Positions 37,449-46,011 of a stretch of DNA of 64,000 nt are shown in pieces; the stretch's first letter is position 1, and each line of letters begins with the position of its first letter. The DNA is from Virgibacillus dokdonensis (GTDB lineage: Bacteria; Bacillota; Bacilli; Bacillales; Amphibacillaceae), in the NCBI RefSeq assembly GCF_900166595.1, contig NZ_LT745763.1, positions 186,001 to 250,000 of the forward strand, in the 5' to 3' direction. The position numbers and the translations under genes are program-made. The notes beneath the pieces are model-generated. The model was not told where the DNA came from, ran no database searches, and was given only the letters and a program-made list of their open reading frames with translations.

Positions 37449-38066
37449 ATTAATACCTAATGTTTGATATGGTATACGAAATTTAAACGATAAATTATTT
37501 GCCTGTAAGTCAATATGTTCGACGGCGACCTGAAAATTACTTTTTAACTCGATATCCGTCACAGCTACATATATTTCTTCTTCTTTTGGATTAACAGTAA
37601 CCCATTCTGGCATCGGGAGGTATTTATCCATGTATTCCATAATTTTTTTGTTCGGTAGTTTTAATAAGCCGATAGAAATGGACTTCTGTTTCAAAATAAT
37701 ATCTCCATTTTCTTGTACAAAAGGTTCTAAATGAACAGATAATGGAACGGTTGAGGAAAAAACAGGTAACTCACCAATTAAGTGTACATCGTCTCCTAGT
37801 TCAATACGATATTCATGATCTGTCCCTGCAAGTAATTGGTCAATATACGTATTGGCCAAATCGTTTAAATTTTTTTTAGTCGTACGAACAATAAATTCTG
37901 AATTTGCATCTGTTTCTTCAGTAGCTTTTTCTGGGTATTCAGCTTGTGGAACTGGCCAAAAAATAAGTGTGAGCAATACAAAAAGCAGGATCATGTTAAA
38001 GGAAAGTAACCCGATAAATAGCCTTTTCCACTTTTTACTTTTGGTATGTTCCGTTCTATTCCCCAT
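37446..38066 (-). CDS. ypmS: YpmS-like DUF2140 protein, membrane anchored
   Basis: About 206 residues. It has a cytoplasmic basic start, one helix (about 15-37) and an outer domain with NLNDLANTYIDQLL, VPLSVHLEPFV and LKLPNKKIMEYMDKYLPMPEWV, as in YpmS/DUF2140. Function is unknown; it is consistently encoded next to the YpmR lipase-like protein. I prefer ATG 38066, because AGAGG lies 8-9 nt upstream, while the earlier in-frame ATG at 38075 directly abuts that site. The ribosome site lies inside the 3' end of the ypmR-like gene, so translation is coupled. Confidence 0.85.
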   Translation of the reverse strand: MGNRTEHTKSKKWKRLFIGLLSFNMILLFVLLTLIFWPVPQAEYPEKATEETDANSEFIVRTTKKNLNDLANTYIDQLLAGTDHEYRIELGDDVHLIGELPVFSSTVPLSVHLEPFVQENGDIILKQKSISIGLLKLPNKKIMEYMDKYLPMPEWVTVNPKEEEIYVAVTDIELKSNFQVAVEHIDLQANNLSFKFRIPYQTLGIN

Positions 38067-38071
38067 GCTGT

Positions 38072-38941
38072 TCATCCTCTTTCTTGTTCATTCTTTAGCA
38101 CCTCAAATATACGTTCAGCAATCCGCTCATAGCCTAACTGATTTGGATGAAAATTATCTTCTGCAAACAAATTTTCATCTGTGTTTGAAAATAAATCACT
38201 AATTGGTATAAAGGAGCTGTTTTCATACGTAGTTATTATCTCTTTACCAGTTTTATTCCAATTGTCTGCAATTAGCTTCAGTTCTTTAATGTCCTTAAAA
38301 TACTGCCCAAAAGGGTTGTAAAAACCGAGTAAGTAAATTTTCGTATCTGCATTTACCGTTCGGATGTTGGTTAAGATTTTATGAAGTCGTTTTTCATAGT
38401 CTACCCGAGCTTTTTCAAATGCCTCCATTTGGAGATTTGTAATATTTTCTTTTAATACACGCATCACATCATTAGCGCCAATTGTTATAAATACAATGTC
38501 CGCTTGCTTTATGGAAGCAATAATATCGTCTTGCTGCAGTCTTTTAAGTAGTTGGTCTGAGCGATTGCCTCGTACACCAAAATTATCAAAAGAAGCTTCT
38601 GTGTTTGCTTGAGTCATTATTTGTTCAAGGGCTCCGACATAGCCTCCTTGTTTTGTTTCATCGCCAACACCTTGTGTCAACGAATCACCAATTGCCGTGA
38701 TATGTCTTGATTGATAAAAATGCTTCGTAACCTGTTGCTCTTTATGAGTAAAAAGCTTTGGCGATGGTTTTTGCTCATGCTTTTTGATGTTGGCCGTTTT
38801 TTCTTTTGTTGCTGCATCCTGTTGCTTTATATCCTTTTCAGCAAGATTTGCTTGATCTGCTTCATGTATGAAAATATAGAGCGTGGCTCCTACGATGAGT
38901 AACAGGAGAGTTACTCCGGTTATTAATTTCTTTTTTTGCAT
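38072..38941 (-). CDS. ypmR: YpmR-like GDSL/SGNH hydrolase, membrane anchored
   Basis: 289 residues from ATG 38941. An N-terminal helix (about 6-25) anchors a lysine-rich linker and an SGNH esterase domain. The four blocks are present: GDSL with Ser87 (AIGDSLTQG), Gly in GVRGNRSDQ, Asn in TIGANDVM, and Asp/His in EDNFHPNQLGYE. It is likely an extracytoplasmic lipid or ester hydrolase. A GTG 12 nt upstream overlaps the AGGTG ribosome site and is less likely. It forms an operon with the ypmS-like gene; their reading frames nearly touch. Confidence 0.9.
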   Translation of the reverse strand: MQKKKLITGVTLLLLIVGATLYIFIHEADQANLAEKDIKQQDAATKEKTANIKKHEQKPSPKLFTHKEQQVTKHFYQSRHITAIGDSLTQGVGDETKQGGYVGALEQIMTQANTEASFDNFGVRGNRSDQLLKRLQQDDIIASIKQADIVFITIGANDVMRVLKENITNLQMEAFEKARVDYEKRLHKILTNIRTVNADTKIYLLGFYNPFGQYFKDIKELKLIADNWNKTGKEIITTYENSSFIPISDLFSNTDENLFAEDNFHPNQLGYERIAERIFEVLKNEQERG

Positions 38942-39050
38942 CGTTATCAACACCTAAGTGGATTAGTTTTAAACATCGGGCTTGTTAAAAGTTTTATGGT
39001 AACTATACTAACTTAATGAGGACTTTGTTTGTATGATTAGAGTATTGGCT

Positions 39051-39083
39051 GCTTGTAGTATACAGCATATGTATACTACAAGC
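39051..39083. other. Perfect 13-bp inverted repeat
   Basis: GCTTGTAGTATAC and GTATACTACAAGC around a 7-base AT loop, in the gap upstream of ypmR. No T-run follows, so it may be an operator or simply a hairpin. A decayed B copy (39092-39150) follows it. Confidence 0.5.
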
Positions 39084-39337
39084 ATTTGCTTACACTATAG
39101 GGCAGTATAATATTTTGAAGTTTATCCCGACTATAAGATACTATAAAACTCGCGTTGTTCTGAGCTAACAGCATCCCAACTTTTAAAATAAGTAGGGGAT
39201 GAAAGAAAATTCCACTGATTAGAAATTCACTTTATATCATAAGTTGAATTTTTCCAATTAGACGTATCAAATCTTCTATTTCTACTGACTACTTTCATAG
39301 CTTGCCGATTTTGGCTACCTTCATTCATTTTATCATT

Positions 39338-39383
39338 AGAAAAACTTGGCTTGTCGTAGGAAGAAAGCCTTTATTTTTCTTAA
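39338..39383 (-). repeat. Inverted fragment of family B
   Basis: TAGAAAAACTTGGCTTGTCG ... AAAGCCTTTATTTTTCTTA is the reverse complement of the right part of B (compare B4). It directly precedes repeat A7. Confidence 0.6.
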
Positions 39384-39646
39384 GAGATAAGAAAGTATAA
39401 AATTAGGGGCTAATGAGGGGCTTATGTATAACCAAATAACCTAATAAGCCAGCACCCAGCAACTAGGCGACTTCACCAAATCGCCTTACGATAAGTCATC
39501 ATCTGTTCGTGCTAAATAGGAAGGTCGACTAAAACGGGCTTGCCTTAGTGCGTCGGCATACCCCTGTTTTAGTGGCATGACTCCTAAAACTTTCGTTGAT
39601 TTGTTCCACTCGCTACGTTGCTAAACGAGCGCCCTGCCTTTGTTCT
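39384..39646 (+). repeat. Family A repeat, copy A7 (long form, partly decayed)
   Basis: Head AGATAAGAAAGTATAAAATT, core GCACCCAGCAACTAGGCGAC, internal module (AGGAAGGTCGACTAAAACGG) and tail GCTACGTTGCTAAACGAGCG ending CCTTTGTTCT. Confidence 0.83.
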
Positions 39647-39678
39647 ACTATAAACCAAAAAAATCTAATAGTAAAAAA

Positions 39679-39703
39679 GATCGCCTTCAATTACAAGGCG
39701 ATC
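39679..39703 (-). terminator. Terminator of the metY-like gene
   Basis: GATCGCCTT and AAGGCGATC form a 9-bp perfect stem, followed on the minus strand by TTTTTTAC. It lies about 75 bp past the stop codon. Confidence 0.8.
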
Positions 39704-39777
39704 AGAAAGGGAAGGTTAGTTATAATTTTTCCAATTATACAAACAAATAAACCTGTTATAAAAAAGGTAATGGTATG

Positions 39778-41529
39778 CTATGCAAATACAGGTGCCTCCG
39801 TAGCATTGTTTCGAAGCAATAACGCTTCTTCATAAGGGTTTTTTTGTGTAATAACAGTAATGCCAGTTGCTTTAGCATGTTCTATCGTAGCAGCTGTTTC
39901 ATTTGTTTTTTCCACCCATAAAAGCTTACAGTCTTTATTTACGAGCTGCTCTAACAGTGGAGCTGGTAATGTAGGCTGCAGTGACCAAGTAGCGTCCACT
40001 ACTGGGATGTCCGTTAATTCTTTATACTGTGGTAAAGGGATAGTTAGGTTAGTACTTCCCACAACAGCTATATCGAATCCGAACGCTTGTAATTGGAAGA
40101 CTTTTTTTCGGTCTGTTTCATTTGCTGTTTCTAAACCGTATACGGCAAGGCATTTTTTGCGCACATTTCCACCGTCTCTTAAAAAAGAAGAATGAAGCAG
40201 CCAATGGATAGCCTGTTGTTCACCAATAGCGATGGTTGCTTGTTCCCCTGTAGCTTTTGCTATTGCGTTGTCCAAAGTAATGAGTAGATCATGAACAGAC
40301 TCTAAGCCAACCGATAAACGAATGGTTTCTTCTGTTGTCCCACTTGCGGCTAATTCCTCCGTTGTTAGCTGTTGATGTGTGGTAGATGCAGGGTGAATAA
40401 TGAGCGATTTAGCATCACCTACATTTGCTACATGCGACCATAATTCAATTTGATCAATTAATTGTCTTCCAGCTTCCCTTCCACCTTGAATACCGAACGT
40501 TATAATTGACCCGGCAGTACCCTCACGAAAGTATTTTTTTGTTAATGGATAGGAAGGATGATTGGACAAGCCAGGATAATTAACCCAATCAATTGCTGGA
40601 TGATCTGTTAAAAAAGCAGCAATTTTTTGTGCGTTCTTCGTATGTTGTTGCATGCGTAAATGTAACGTTTCTAACCCTTGAAGCAACAAAAATGCGCTAT
40701 GTGGGCTTAAACAAGCTCCAATATCACGAATTAATTGTACACGTAGTTTTGTAGCGAAAGCGGCAGGTCCAACATCAGCAAATCGCAAGCCGTTGTAACT
40801 TGCATCAGGTTCGGTAAAACCTGGGAATCTATCGTGATTCCAATCAAACCTTCCTCCGTCTACAACCACCCCGCCAATCGTTGTTCCGTGACCACCGATC
40901 CATTTTGTTGCAGAATGGACAATAATATCTGCTCCCCATGCGAATGGTTTAACGAGGTAAGGGGCAAAGGTATTATCGATAATTATAGGGATATGGTGTG
41001 CATGTGCTATTGCTGCGATCGTTTCAATATCAAAAACATGCAGGCTGGGATTGGTGATCGTTTCCCCAAAAATAGCTTTTGTTTTCTCAGTAATTGCAGC
41101 CTCTACTTCATTTGGATTGGAACCATCTATGAATTTTACATGAATTCCGTAACGAGGAAGTATATTAGCAAATAAATTGTATGTGCCACCGTAAAGATTG
41201 CTATCGGTAATAATTTCGTCCCCAGCACTTGCTACATTTAAAATAGCGAAAGTGATTGCGGCCATTCCAGAAGATGTAGCTACTGCAGCGACACCATCTT
41301 CTAGTTGGGCAACACGTTGTTCAAACGTATCTACAGTTGGATTACCAATTCGGGAGTATATATTTCCAGGTTCTTTTAAACCGAATAAGTTTTGTGCGTG
41401 TTCTGTATCGTTAAATACATAAGAGGTCGTTTGGTAAATAGGGACTGCTCTAGCTCCTGTTTCTGAATCGGGGGTTTGCCCACCGTGAAGTAATGCAGTT
41501 TCTGGATTTTGCGTAAAAAAATGACTCAT
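39778..41529 (-). CDS. metY: O-acetylhomoserine sulfhydrylase (MetY) with C-terminal CoA-binding-like domain
   Basis: 583 residues. Residues 1-430 are a cystathionine gamma-synthase-family PLP enzyme: YSRIGNPTVDTFEQRVA, ATSSGMAAI, the PLP lysine Lys209 in HSATKWIGGHG, and LSVGLESVHDL. It should make homocysteine from O-acetylhomoserine and sulphide. About 435-583 (IHWLLHSSFLRDGGNVRKKCLAVYG...) is an extra Rossmann-like domain resembling CoA-binding proteins, absent from ordinary MetY of about 430 residues. I choose ATG 41529, since AAAGGAGG precedes it; the open frame upstream has no ribosome site. A SAM riboswitch and terminator lie in its leader, with a B repeat in between. Confidence 0.92.
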   Translation of the reverse strand: MSHFFTQNPETALLHGGQTPDSETGARAVPIYQTTSYVFNDTEHAQNLFGLKEPGNIYSRIGNPTVDTFEQRVAQLEDGVAAVATSSGMAAITFAILNVASAGDEIITDSNLYGGTYNLFANILPRYGIHVKFIDGSNPNEVEAAITEKTKAIFGETITNPSLHVFDIETIAAIAHAHHIPIIIDNTFAPYLVKPFAWGADIIVHSATKWIGGHGTTIGGVVVDGGRFDWNHDRFPGFTEPDASYNGLRFADVGPAAFATKLRVQLIRDIGACLSPHSAFLLLQGLETLHLRMQQHTKNAQKIAAFLTDHPAIDWVNYPGLSNHPSYPLTKKYFREGTAGSIITFGIQGGREAGRQLIDQIELWSHVANVGDAKSLIIHPASTTHQQLTTEELAASGTTEETIRLSVGLESVHDLLITLDNAIAKATGEQATIAIGEQQAIHWLLHSSFLRDGGNVRKKCLAVYGLETANETDRKKVFQLQAFGFDIAVVGSTNLTIPLPQYKELTDIPVVDATWSLQPTLPAPLLEQLVNKDCKLLWVEKTNETAATIEHAKATGITVITQKNPYEEALLLRNNATEAPVFA

Positions 41530-41592
41530 TATTTTTCCTCCTTTGATTAAATGTAAAAATGGGTTTGCTATTCGACTAATTGAAAAAGAGAG

Positions 41593-41613
41593 TGCATGGA
41601 TAAGAACCATGCA
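41593..41613 (-). other. Small hairpin in the metY leader
   Basis: TGCATGG and CCATGCA form a 7-bp perfect stem between the B6 repeat and the ribosome site. Confidence 0.4.
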
Positions 41614-41623
41614 TCTTGTGTTG

Positions 41624-41719
41624 CACTATAGAAAAGTATAAAATTTTTTGGGTTTATAGTATAAGAAAAATGACAGCGTTTTTTCGCCATAAGACTTGGC
41701 GATAAGCGAAGTTTTTCTA
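41624..41719 (+). repeat. Family B repeat, copy B6 (inside the metY leader)
   Basis: GCACTATAGAAAAGTATAAA, GGGTTTATAGTATAAGAAAA, ACAGCGTTTTTTCGCCATAA and ACTTGGCGATAAGCGAAGTTTTTCT. It points against metY, so its T-run would serve antisense transcription, not the metY mRNA. Confidence 0.9.
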
Positions 41720-41769
41720 CTATTGGTTAGAAGTAAGTAGTTTGCAAGGAAGAAATGAAAACAAAAAAT

Positions 41770-41798
41770 AAAAAACCCTCTTCTTAAGAAGAGGGTTT
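41770..41798 (-). terminator. SAM riboswitch terminator
   Basis: AAACCCTCTTC and GAAGAGGGTTT form an 11-bp perfect stem with a TTAA loop. On the minus strand it runs into TTTTTTATTTTTT. This is the expression platform of the SAM riboswitch. Confidence 0.93.
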
Positions 41799-41818
41799 AA
41801 AATATACATTCCGTCCTC

Positions 41819-41938
41819 CTCTTATCTTCCAAACCTTATAATAGGTTTGTAGGATTTAGCACCGTAAAAAGCAAAGTTGGTTGCTTTCAGGTTGCCGGGC
41901 TTCACAGGGCCTATTCCCTCCACCGCTCATAATAAGAG
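41819..41938 (-). ncRNA. SAM-I (S-box) riboswitch aptamer
   Basis: On the minus strand P1 is CTCTTAT/ATAAGAG. Inside are the conserved blocks GGTGGAGGGAATAGGCCCTG, GAAGCCCGGCAACC and GGTGCTAAATCC, the hallmark S-box core. With the following terminator it should shut off metY when S-adenosylmethionine is plentiful. A consensus promoter lies directly upstream. Confidence 0.96.
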
Positions 41939-41959
41939 ATGTTATTTAAATTACTGAAT

Positions 41960-41988
41960 ATTATATAAGGTTCAAATGAATTTGTCAA
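41960..41988 (-). promoter_or_regulatory. Consensus sigma-A promoter of the metY riboswitch transcript
   Basis: On the minus strand TTGACA (41983-41988), a 17-bp spacer and TATAAT (41960-41965). All twelve bases match consensus. Transcription would start about 15 bp before the aptamer. Confidence 0.92.
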
Positions 41989-42043
41989 CGGTGATTTTTG
42001 TTATTAGAGCTTGCTTGTTCAACTGTTTGTTTTTAATAAAGCG

Positions 42044-42955
42044 TTAGTTTGCTTTTTTAAATTGCTTTTTTGTAGGCTTTTGGTAACTAGCTAACAGATA
42101 GTTAATCAGTGCGAACCATATGAATAAAAATGCGATGAAGTGAGCAGAAGTGAATGGCTCTTTATATAAAAAAACTCCTATTAACAACATAAGCGTTGGT
42201 GCAAGGTATTGCAAAAAGCCGACCAAGGATAAAGAAATGCGTTTCGCTCCACTTGCAAATAGTAATAACGGTATTGCTGTAACTACGCCAGCACCTATTA
42301 GTAGCATGTTTGTCGTTGATAGAATGGTGCTCCATTGAAAAGTGTTTTGCGGAAGAAACAATAAGAATAGAAGAGCGACTGGAGAAATTAACATCGTTTC
42401 GATTGTCAGTCCAATCATAGGACCAATATCTATCTTTTTCTTTAACAAACCGTACAACCCAAAGCTCGTTGCAAGCAATAAAGATATCCAAGGAAATACG
42501 CCATAACTTATTGTCAAATAAAGGACGCCAATAGCTGCCATGATAAAGGAAATGGTCTGTCTAAAGGTAAAAGATTCCTTCAGTACAAGGATACCAAGCA
42601 AAATACTGATTAAAGGGTTAATATAATATCCTAAACTTGCTTGAATAACATGATCATTGTGCACCGCCCAAATAAATGTCAGCCAATTGAGACTAATAAC
42701 AGTAGTTGCCATAAAAACGCCTATGAATTTTCGTCTGTTTTGCATTAATGCCTTCCATTCGCGAAGCAATTCATGCCATTTCCCAACAATAAGTACAATG
42801 ATAATCATAAAAATAGCCGACCATATAATTCGATGTGCCAGCGTTTCGCCAGGTGAAACGCTCTCTAGAAATTTCCAATAAATGGGAAGAACTCCCCATA
42901 AAGCATAAGCTCCTAAGGTATGTATGATACCCGTTTTATCTTGTGTAACGGTCAT
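42044..42955 (-). CDS. rarD: RarD-like EamA (DMT) transporter
   Basis: 303 residues with ten predicted helices. GAYALWGVLPIYWKFLESVSPGE, HRIIWSAIF, NWLTFIWAVHNDHVIQASLGYYINPL and LLGILVLKE are typical of the RarD subgroup of drug/metabolite transporters. Substrate unknown. The start at 42955 has AAGGGAG upstream; an open frame before it (to 43015) has none. It lies upstream of the SAM-riboswitch transcript on the same strand but the metY promoter intervenes. Confidence 0.88.
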   Translation of the reverse strand: MTVTQDKTGIIHTLGAYALWGVLPIYWKFLESVSPGETLAHRIIWSAIFMIIIVLIVGKWHELLREWKALMQNRRKFIGVFMATTVISLNWLTFIWAVHNDHVIQASLGYYINPLISILLGILVLKESFTFRQTISFIMAAIGVLYLTISYGVFPWISLLLATSFGLYGLLKKKIDIGPMIGLTIETMLISPVALLFLLFLPQNTFQWSTILSTTNMLLIGAGVVTAIPLLLFASGAKRISLSLVGFLQYLAPTLMLLIGVFLYKEPFTSAHFIAFLFIWFALINYLLASYQKPTKKQFKKAN

Positions 42956-43151
42956 GTTCTCCCTTCTTTCATGTAAAATAATATGGTGAGTAAGAGATAA
43001 AAAAAGAAAATTCACGTTTATATATTGATGAAAGCACTGTGCAGTTAAGCTTTTTAATACAAAGAAAGCATGTAACCTCTCCAGATGGATGTCAATATAA
43101 TATAGTCATTCTAAATCTCTTTTGCAAGAAAAGCAAGAATAGTAAGTAAAA

Positions 43152-43184
43152 GGCCTTTTCCAGATTCCGAGGAAAGGTTTTTTT
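43152..43184 (+). terminator. Intergenic terminator-like hairpin
   Basis: CCTTTTCC and GGAAAGG arms with one bulge, followed by TTTTTTT. It lies in the gap between the divergent rarD-like and cls genes, directly before repeat B7. It is not clear which transcript it ends. Confidence 0.6.
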
Positions 43185-43185
43185 G

Positions 43186-43273
43186 TACTATAGGAAAGTA
43201 TAAAGGTTTAAAGTATAAGAAAAACGACAGCGTTTTTTCGCCATAATATTTGGCGACAAGCCAAGCTTTTCTA
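43186..43273 (+). repeat. Family B repeat, copy B7
   Basis: TACTATAGGAAAGTATAAAG, AAAGTATAAGAAAAACGACA, GCGTTTTTTCGCCATAATAT and TTGGCGACAAGCCAAGCTTTTCT. The remaining gap (42956-43150 and 43274-43479) shows no gene. Confidence 0.88.
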
Positions 43274-43479
43274 AATACATAGAAAAACATTAAAATGAAG
43301 GTTAATTTTATAAATAAAACAAAGGCTTTGGCCGTAAAGACTTTGTAAATCTATGTTTTGTTTATACATGAAAAGGGGATTTTAAAATACAATAGATAAA
43401 AAATGAATAACATGGTATGCTATAGTATTATGGAAGAGTGTAAAAAAAATGGAGTAAGGTTGGGGAAGGGGGGAAAGTG

Positions 43480-44928
43480 ATGCAAATAGATCTATCTTCT
43501 TATTTGCTAAGCTTTGTTTTAATTTTAAATATTGCCTTAGGAATTTCTATTATCTTTCTTGAACGAAAAGATCCAACCTCAACTTGGGCTTGGCTAATGG
43601 TGCTATTGTTTATCCCAATTGCAGGGTTTATCCTGTATTTGATTTTTGGGAAACCAATTAGCAGAAGGCGTATTTTCACTTGGGATACCAAAAGTAGATT
43701 AGGGGTAAAAGCAGCCGTACAATCGCAGTTGCGTGCGCTTGAAGAAGGAACTTTTGAATTTAAAAACAAAGACATCGCTAAATATGAAGACCTCTATTAT
43801 TTACATTTACGCAACGACGATGCAATTTTCACTCATAATAATGAAGTAAAGATTTTTACAGATGGTAAGGAGAAATTTGAAGCCTTAATCAAAGATTTAG
43901 AACGGGCTACAGATCATATTCATTTGTTGTATTATATTGTTCGTAGTGACCAGCTCGGCCAAAGAATTGCAGATGTGTTAATAAAAAAAGCAGAAGAAGG
44001 TCTAGAAGTACGTATGTTGTTTGATGATATGGGGTCACGATCTTTAAGTCGAAAGTATATAAAGAAACTTCTTAATGCCGGTGTAGAAGTAGAAGCTTTT
44101 TTTCCTCCTAAGATACCTAAGATTAATTTTAAAATAAATTACCGAAACCATCGTAAATTAGCCATTATTGACGGAAAGGTAGGGTATATTGGTGGCTTTA
44201 ATATTGGTGATGAATATTTAGGGATGAATAAAAAATTTGGGTATTGGCGTGACACGCATTTGTGTATTTACGGAGATGCTGTACGCCAAATGCAAACACG
44301 TTTTATATTAGATTGGAACCAAGCTTCTCGTAACGACATCTTATATGAAGACCGTTATTATAGTGCTAACCCAGTAGGTCATGTTGGTGTACAAATTGTC
44401 TCCAGTGGACCTGATTCGGATTGGGAGCAAATAAAAAATGGCTACATTAAAATGATCATGACTGCAAAAGACTATGTTTATATTCAAACTCCTTATTTTA
44501 TTCCTGATGAAAGCTTACGTGATGCACTGCGAATTGCTTCACTGTCTGGGGTCAATGTTCGAATCATGATTCCTAATAAACCAGATCATCCTTTCGTATA
44601 TTGGGCAACATTATCACATATAGGGGATCTATTAGAAGCAGGAGCAGAAGTATTTATTTATCAAAATGGCTTTCTGCACGCCAAAACCATCGTAGTAGAT
44701 GGTAAAATCGCTTCTGTTGGAACAGCAAATATTGATGTTCGTAGCTTCCGCTTAAACTTTGAAGTGAATGCTTTTTTATATGATAATGATTTGACGCAAC
44801 AATTAGTATCGAAATTTGAAGAAGACATGTTACTATCGACACAAATGACAGAAGGTTTATATCGCCAGCGGTCGTTAGGAATTCGATTTAAAGAGTCTGT
44901 TTCACGACTTCTTTCGCCAGTATTATAA
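43480..44928 (+). CDS. cls: Cardiolipin synthase
   Basis: About 482 residues. Two N-terminal helices (about 8-30 and 37-58) include the PLDc_N motif DPTSTWAWLMVLLFIPIAGF. Two phospholipase D HKD sites follow: NHRKLAIIDG (about 225) and HAKTIVVDG (about 405), each with GG or GT and Asn after it. It joins two phosphatidylglycerol molecules into cardiolipin and glycerol at the membrane. An ATG follows GGAAGGGGGG; a GTG 3 nt earlier is possible. It is transcribed alone. Cardiolipin synthesis often matters for growth in high salt. Confidence 0.94.
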   Translation: MQIDLSSYLLSFVLILNIALGISIIFLERKDPTSTWAWLMVLLFIPIAGFILYLIFGKPISRRRIFTWDTKSRLGVKAAVQSQLRALEEGTFEFKNKDIAKYEDLYYLHLRNDDAIFTHNNEVKIFTDGKEKFEALIKDLERATDHIHLLYYIVRSDQLGQRIADVLIKKAEEGLEVRMLFDDMGSRSLSRKYIKKLLNAGVEVEAFFPPKIPKINFKINYRNHRKLAIIDGKVGYIGGFNIGDEYLGMNKKFGYWRDTHLCIYGDAVRQMQTRFILDWNQASRNDILYEDRYYSANPVGHVGVQIVSSGPDSDWEQIKNGYIKMIMTAKDYVYIQTPYFIPDESLRDALRIASLSGVNVRIMIPNKPDHPFVYWATLSHIGDLLEAGAEVFIYQNGFLHAKTIVVDGKIASVGTANIDVRSFRLNFEVNAFLYDNDLTQQLVSKFEEDMLLSTQMTEGLYRQRSLGIRFKESVSRLLSPVL

Positions 44929-45117
44929 AGCAAGCCTTTCATCTGTATAAGCACTAATTGTTAGTAGGCCAATAATATGTGACCTAAAGGTCTCTAACGA
45001 AAAAAGGATTTTGTGCTGTTATCTCGCACGAAGTCTTGTCCAGCTCCATCTTCCAATTCTTGAAGTAAGTCTTACAGCACCCTAAGTATCGGATAAATGA
45101 TAAGAAGGAGGGGTAAA

Positions 45118-45642
45118 GTGGAAAAAAGAACTTGTACACATTCTTTGGCAGTCAAAACATCGTATGTGTTGCCACCAGATACGAATACGTATGGTACGTT
45201 ATTTGGCGGTAAGCTCATGGCTTATATGGATGATGTTGCTGCTATAGCCGCATCACGACATGCTCGTATGCCCGTTGTTACAGCTTCTACCGATTCGGTT
45301 GACTTTTTAGCTCCAGTAAAAGAAGGCCATTCTATCTGTGTGGAAGCTTTCGTTACCTGGACGCACAACACGTCGATGGAAGTATTTGTGAAAGCAGTAA
45401 CGGAAGATTTACGAACTGGACAGCGGCAGGTTTGTTCAACTGCTTTTTTAACATTTGTAGCGATAGATGAAGAGGGAAAACCTAAACCTGTGCCAAGTGT
45501 CGTTCCAGAGTCCGAACATGAACAGAAACTGCATGCATCAGCAGCAGATCGCGCCAAACATAGAAAAGAGCGGAGAAAGCAGGCAAAAGAATTTGCTGAA
45601 ATTTTTGGCACAGATTACCCATGGAATCGTTCGAGAAATTAA
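45118..45642 (+). CDS. Acyl-CoA thioesterase, hotdog fold (YkhA-like)
   Basis: 174 residues. NTYGTLFGGKLMAYMDDVAAIAASRHARMPVVTASTDSVDFL is the single hotdog domain of the BFIT/YkhA acyl-CoA hydrolase group, with the usual Asp and the Gly-Gly turn. The lysine/arginine-rich C-terminal tail (RAKHRKERRKQAKEFAEIFG) is also seen in the family. It hydrolyses acyl-CoA thioesters in the cytoplasm. GTG 45118 follows AAGGAGGGG; the in-frame ATG at 45097 lies before that site. Monocistronic. Confidence 0.9.
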   Translation: MEKRTCTHSLAVKTSYVLPPDTNTYGTLFGGKLMAYMDDVAAIAASRHARMPVVTASTDSVDFLAPVKEGHSICVEAFVTWTHNTSMEVFVKAVTEDLRTGQRQVCSTAFLTFVAIDEEGKPKPVPSVVPESEHEQKLHASAADRAKHRKERRKQAKEFAEIFGTDYPWNRSRN

Positions 45643-46011
45643 TGTAAAATGATACAATAACAAGCAAATGGAAGCTGAAGCTCTTTGGGTGGAAAAGGGT
45701 CTTCCACGACATCTTTGGCTTAGTTAGGCGGAAGAATTAAATGAAAGATTTTTTTATGATGACTGTAATGCGATGTACAACCTTATATGTAAAAGGGAAT
45801 CTTTTTCAAAGACGTCCGCCTGCTGAGTCAGGCTGTTTTAATTTGCGCAGTAACCAATAATAAGGAGAGATTAGCTATATTGTCAAAAAGAGTTGGCGAT
45901 AAGCGAAGTTTTTCTAAAGGGGAGATGAATAGGGGAATATTTCAATTTATTTAAAAAGTTTGTTGTTTTATGATGTGTGGAATGACATCATAAACAAGAG
46001 GAGGAATAATC
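45643..46011. other. Intergenic DNA with repeat fragments
   Basis: A B tail remnant (TTGGCGATAAGCGAAGTTTTTCT, ending at about 45916) and a CGTCCGCC block reminiscent of family C near 45810. A 39-codon frame from 45741 has only a weak ribosome site and I do not call it. Confidence 0.4.

Noticed and set aside
45741..45860. 39-codon frame starting MKDFFMMTVMRC
   Set aside because: Weak ribosome site and repeat-like sequence inside. Not enough to call a gene.
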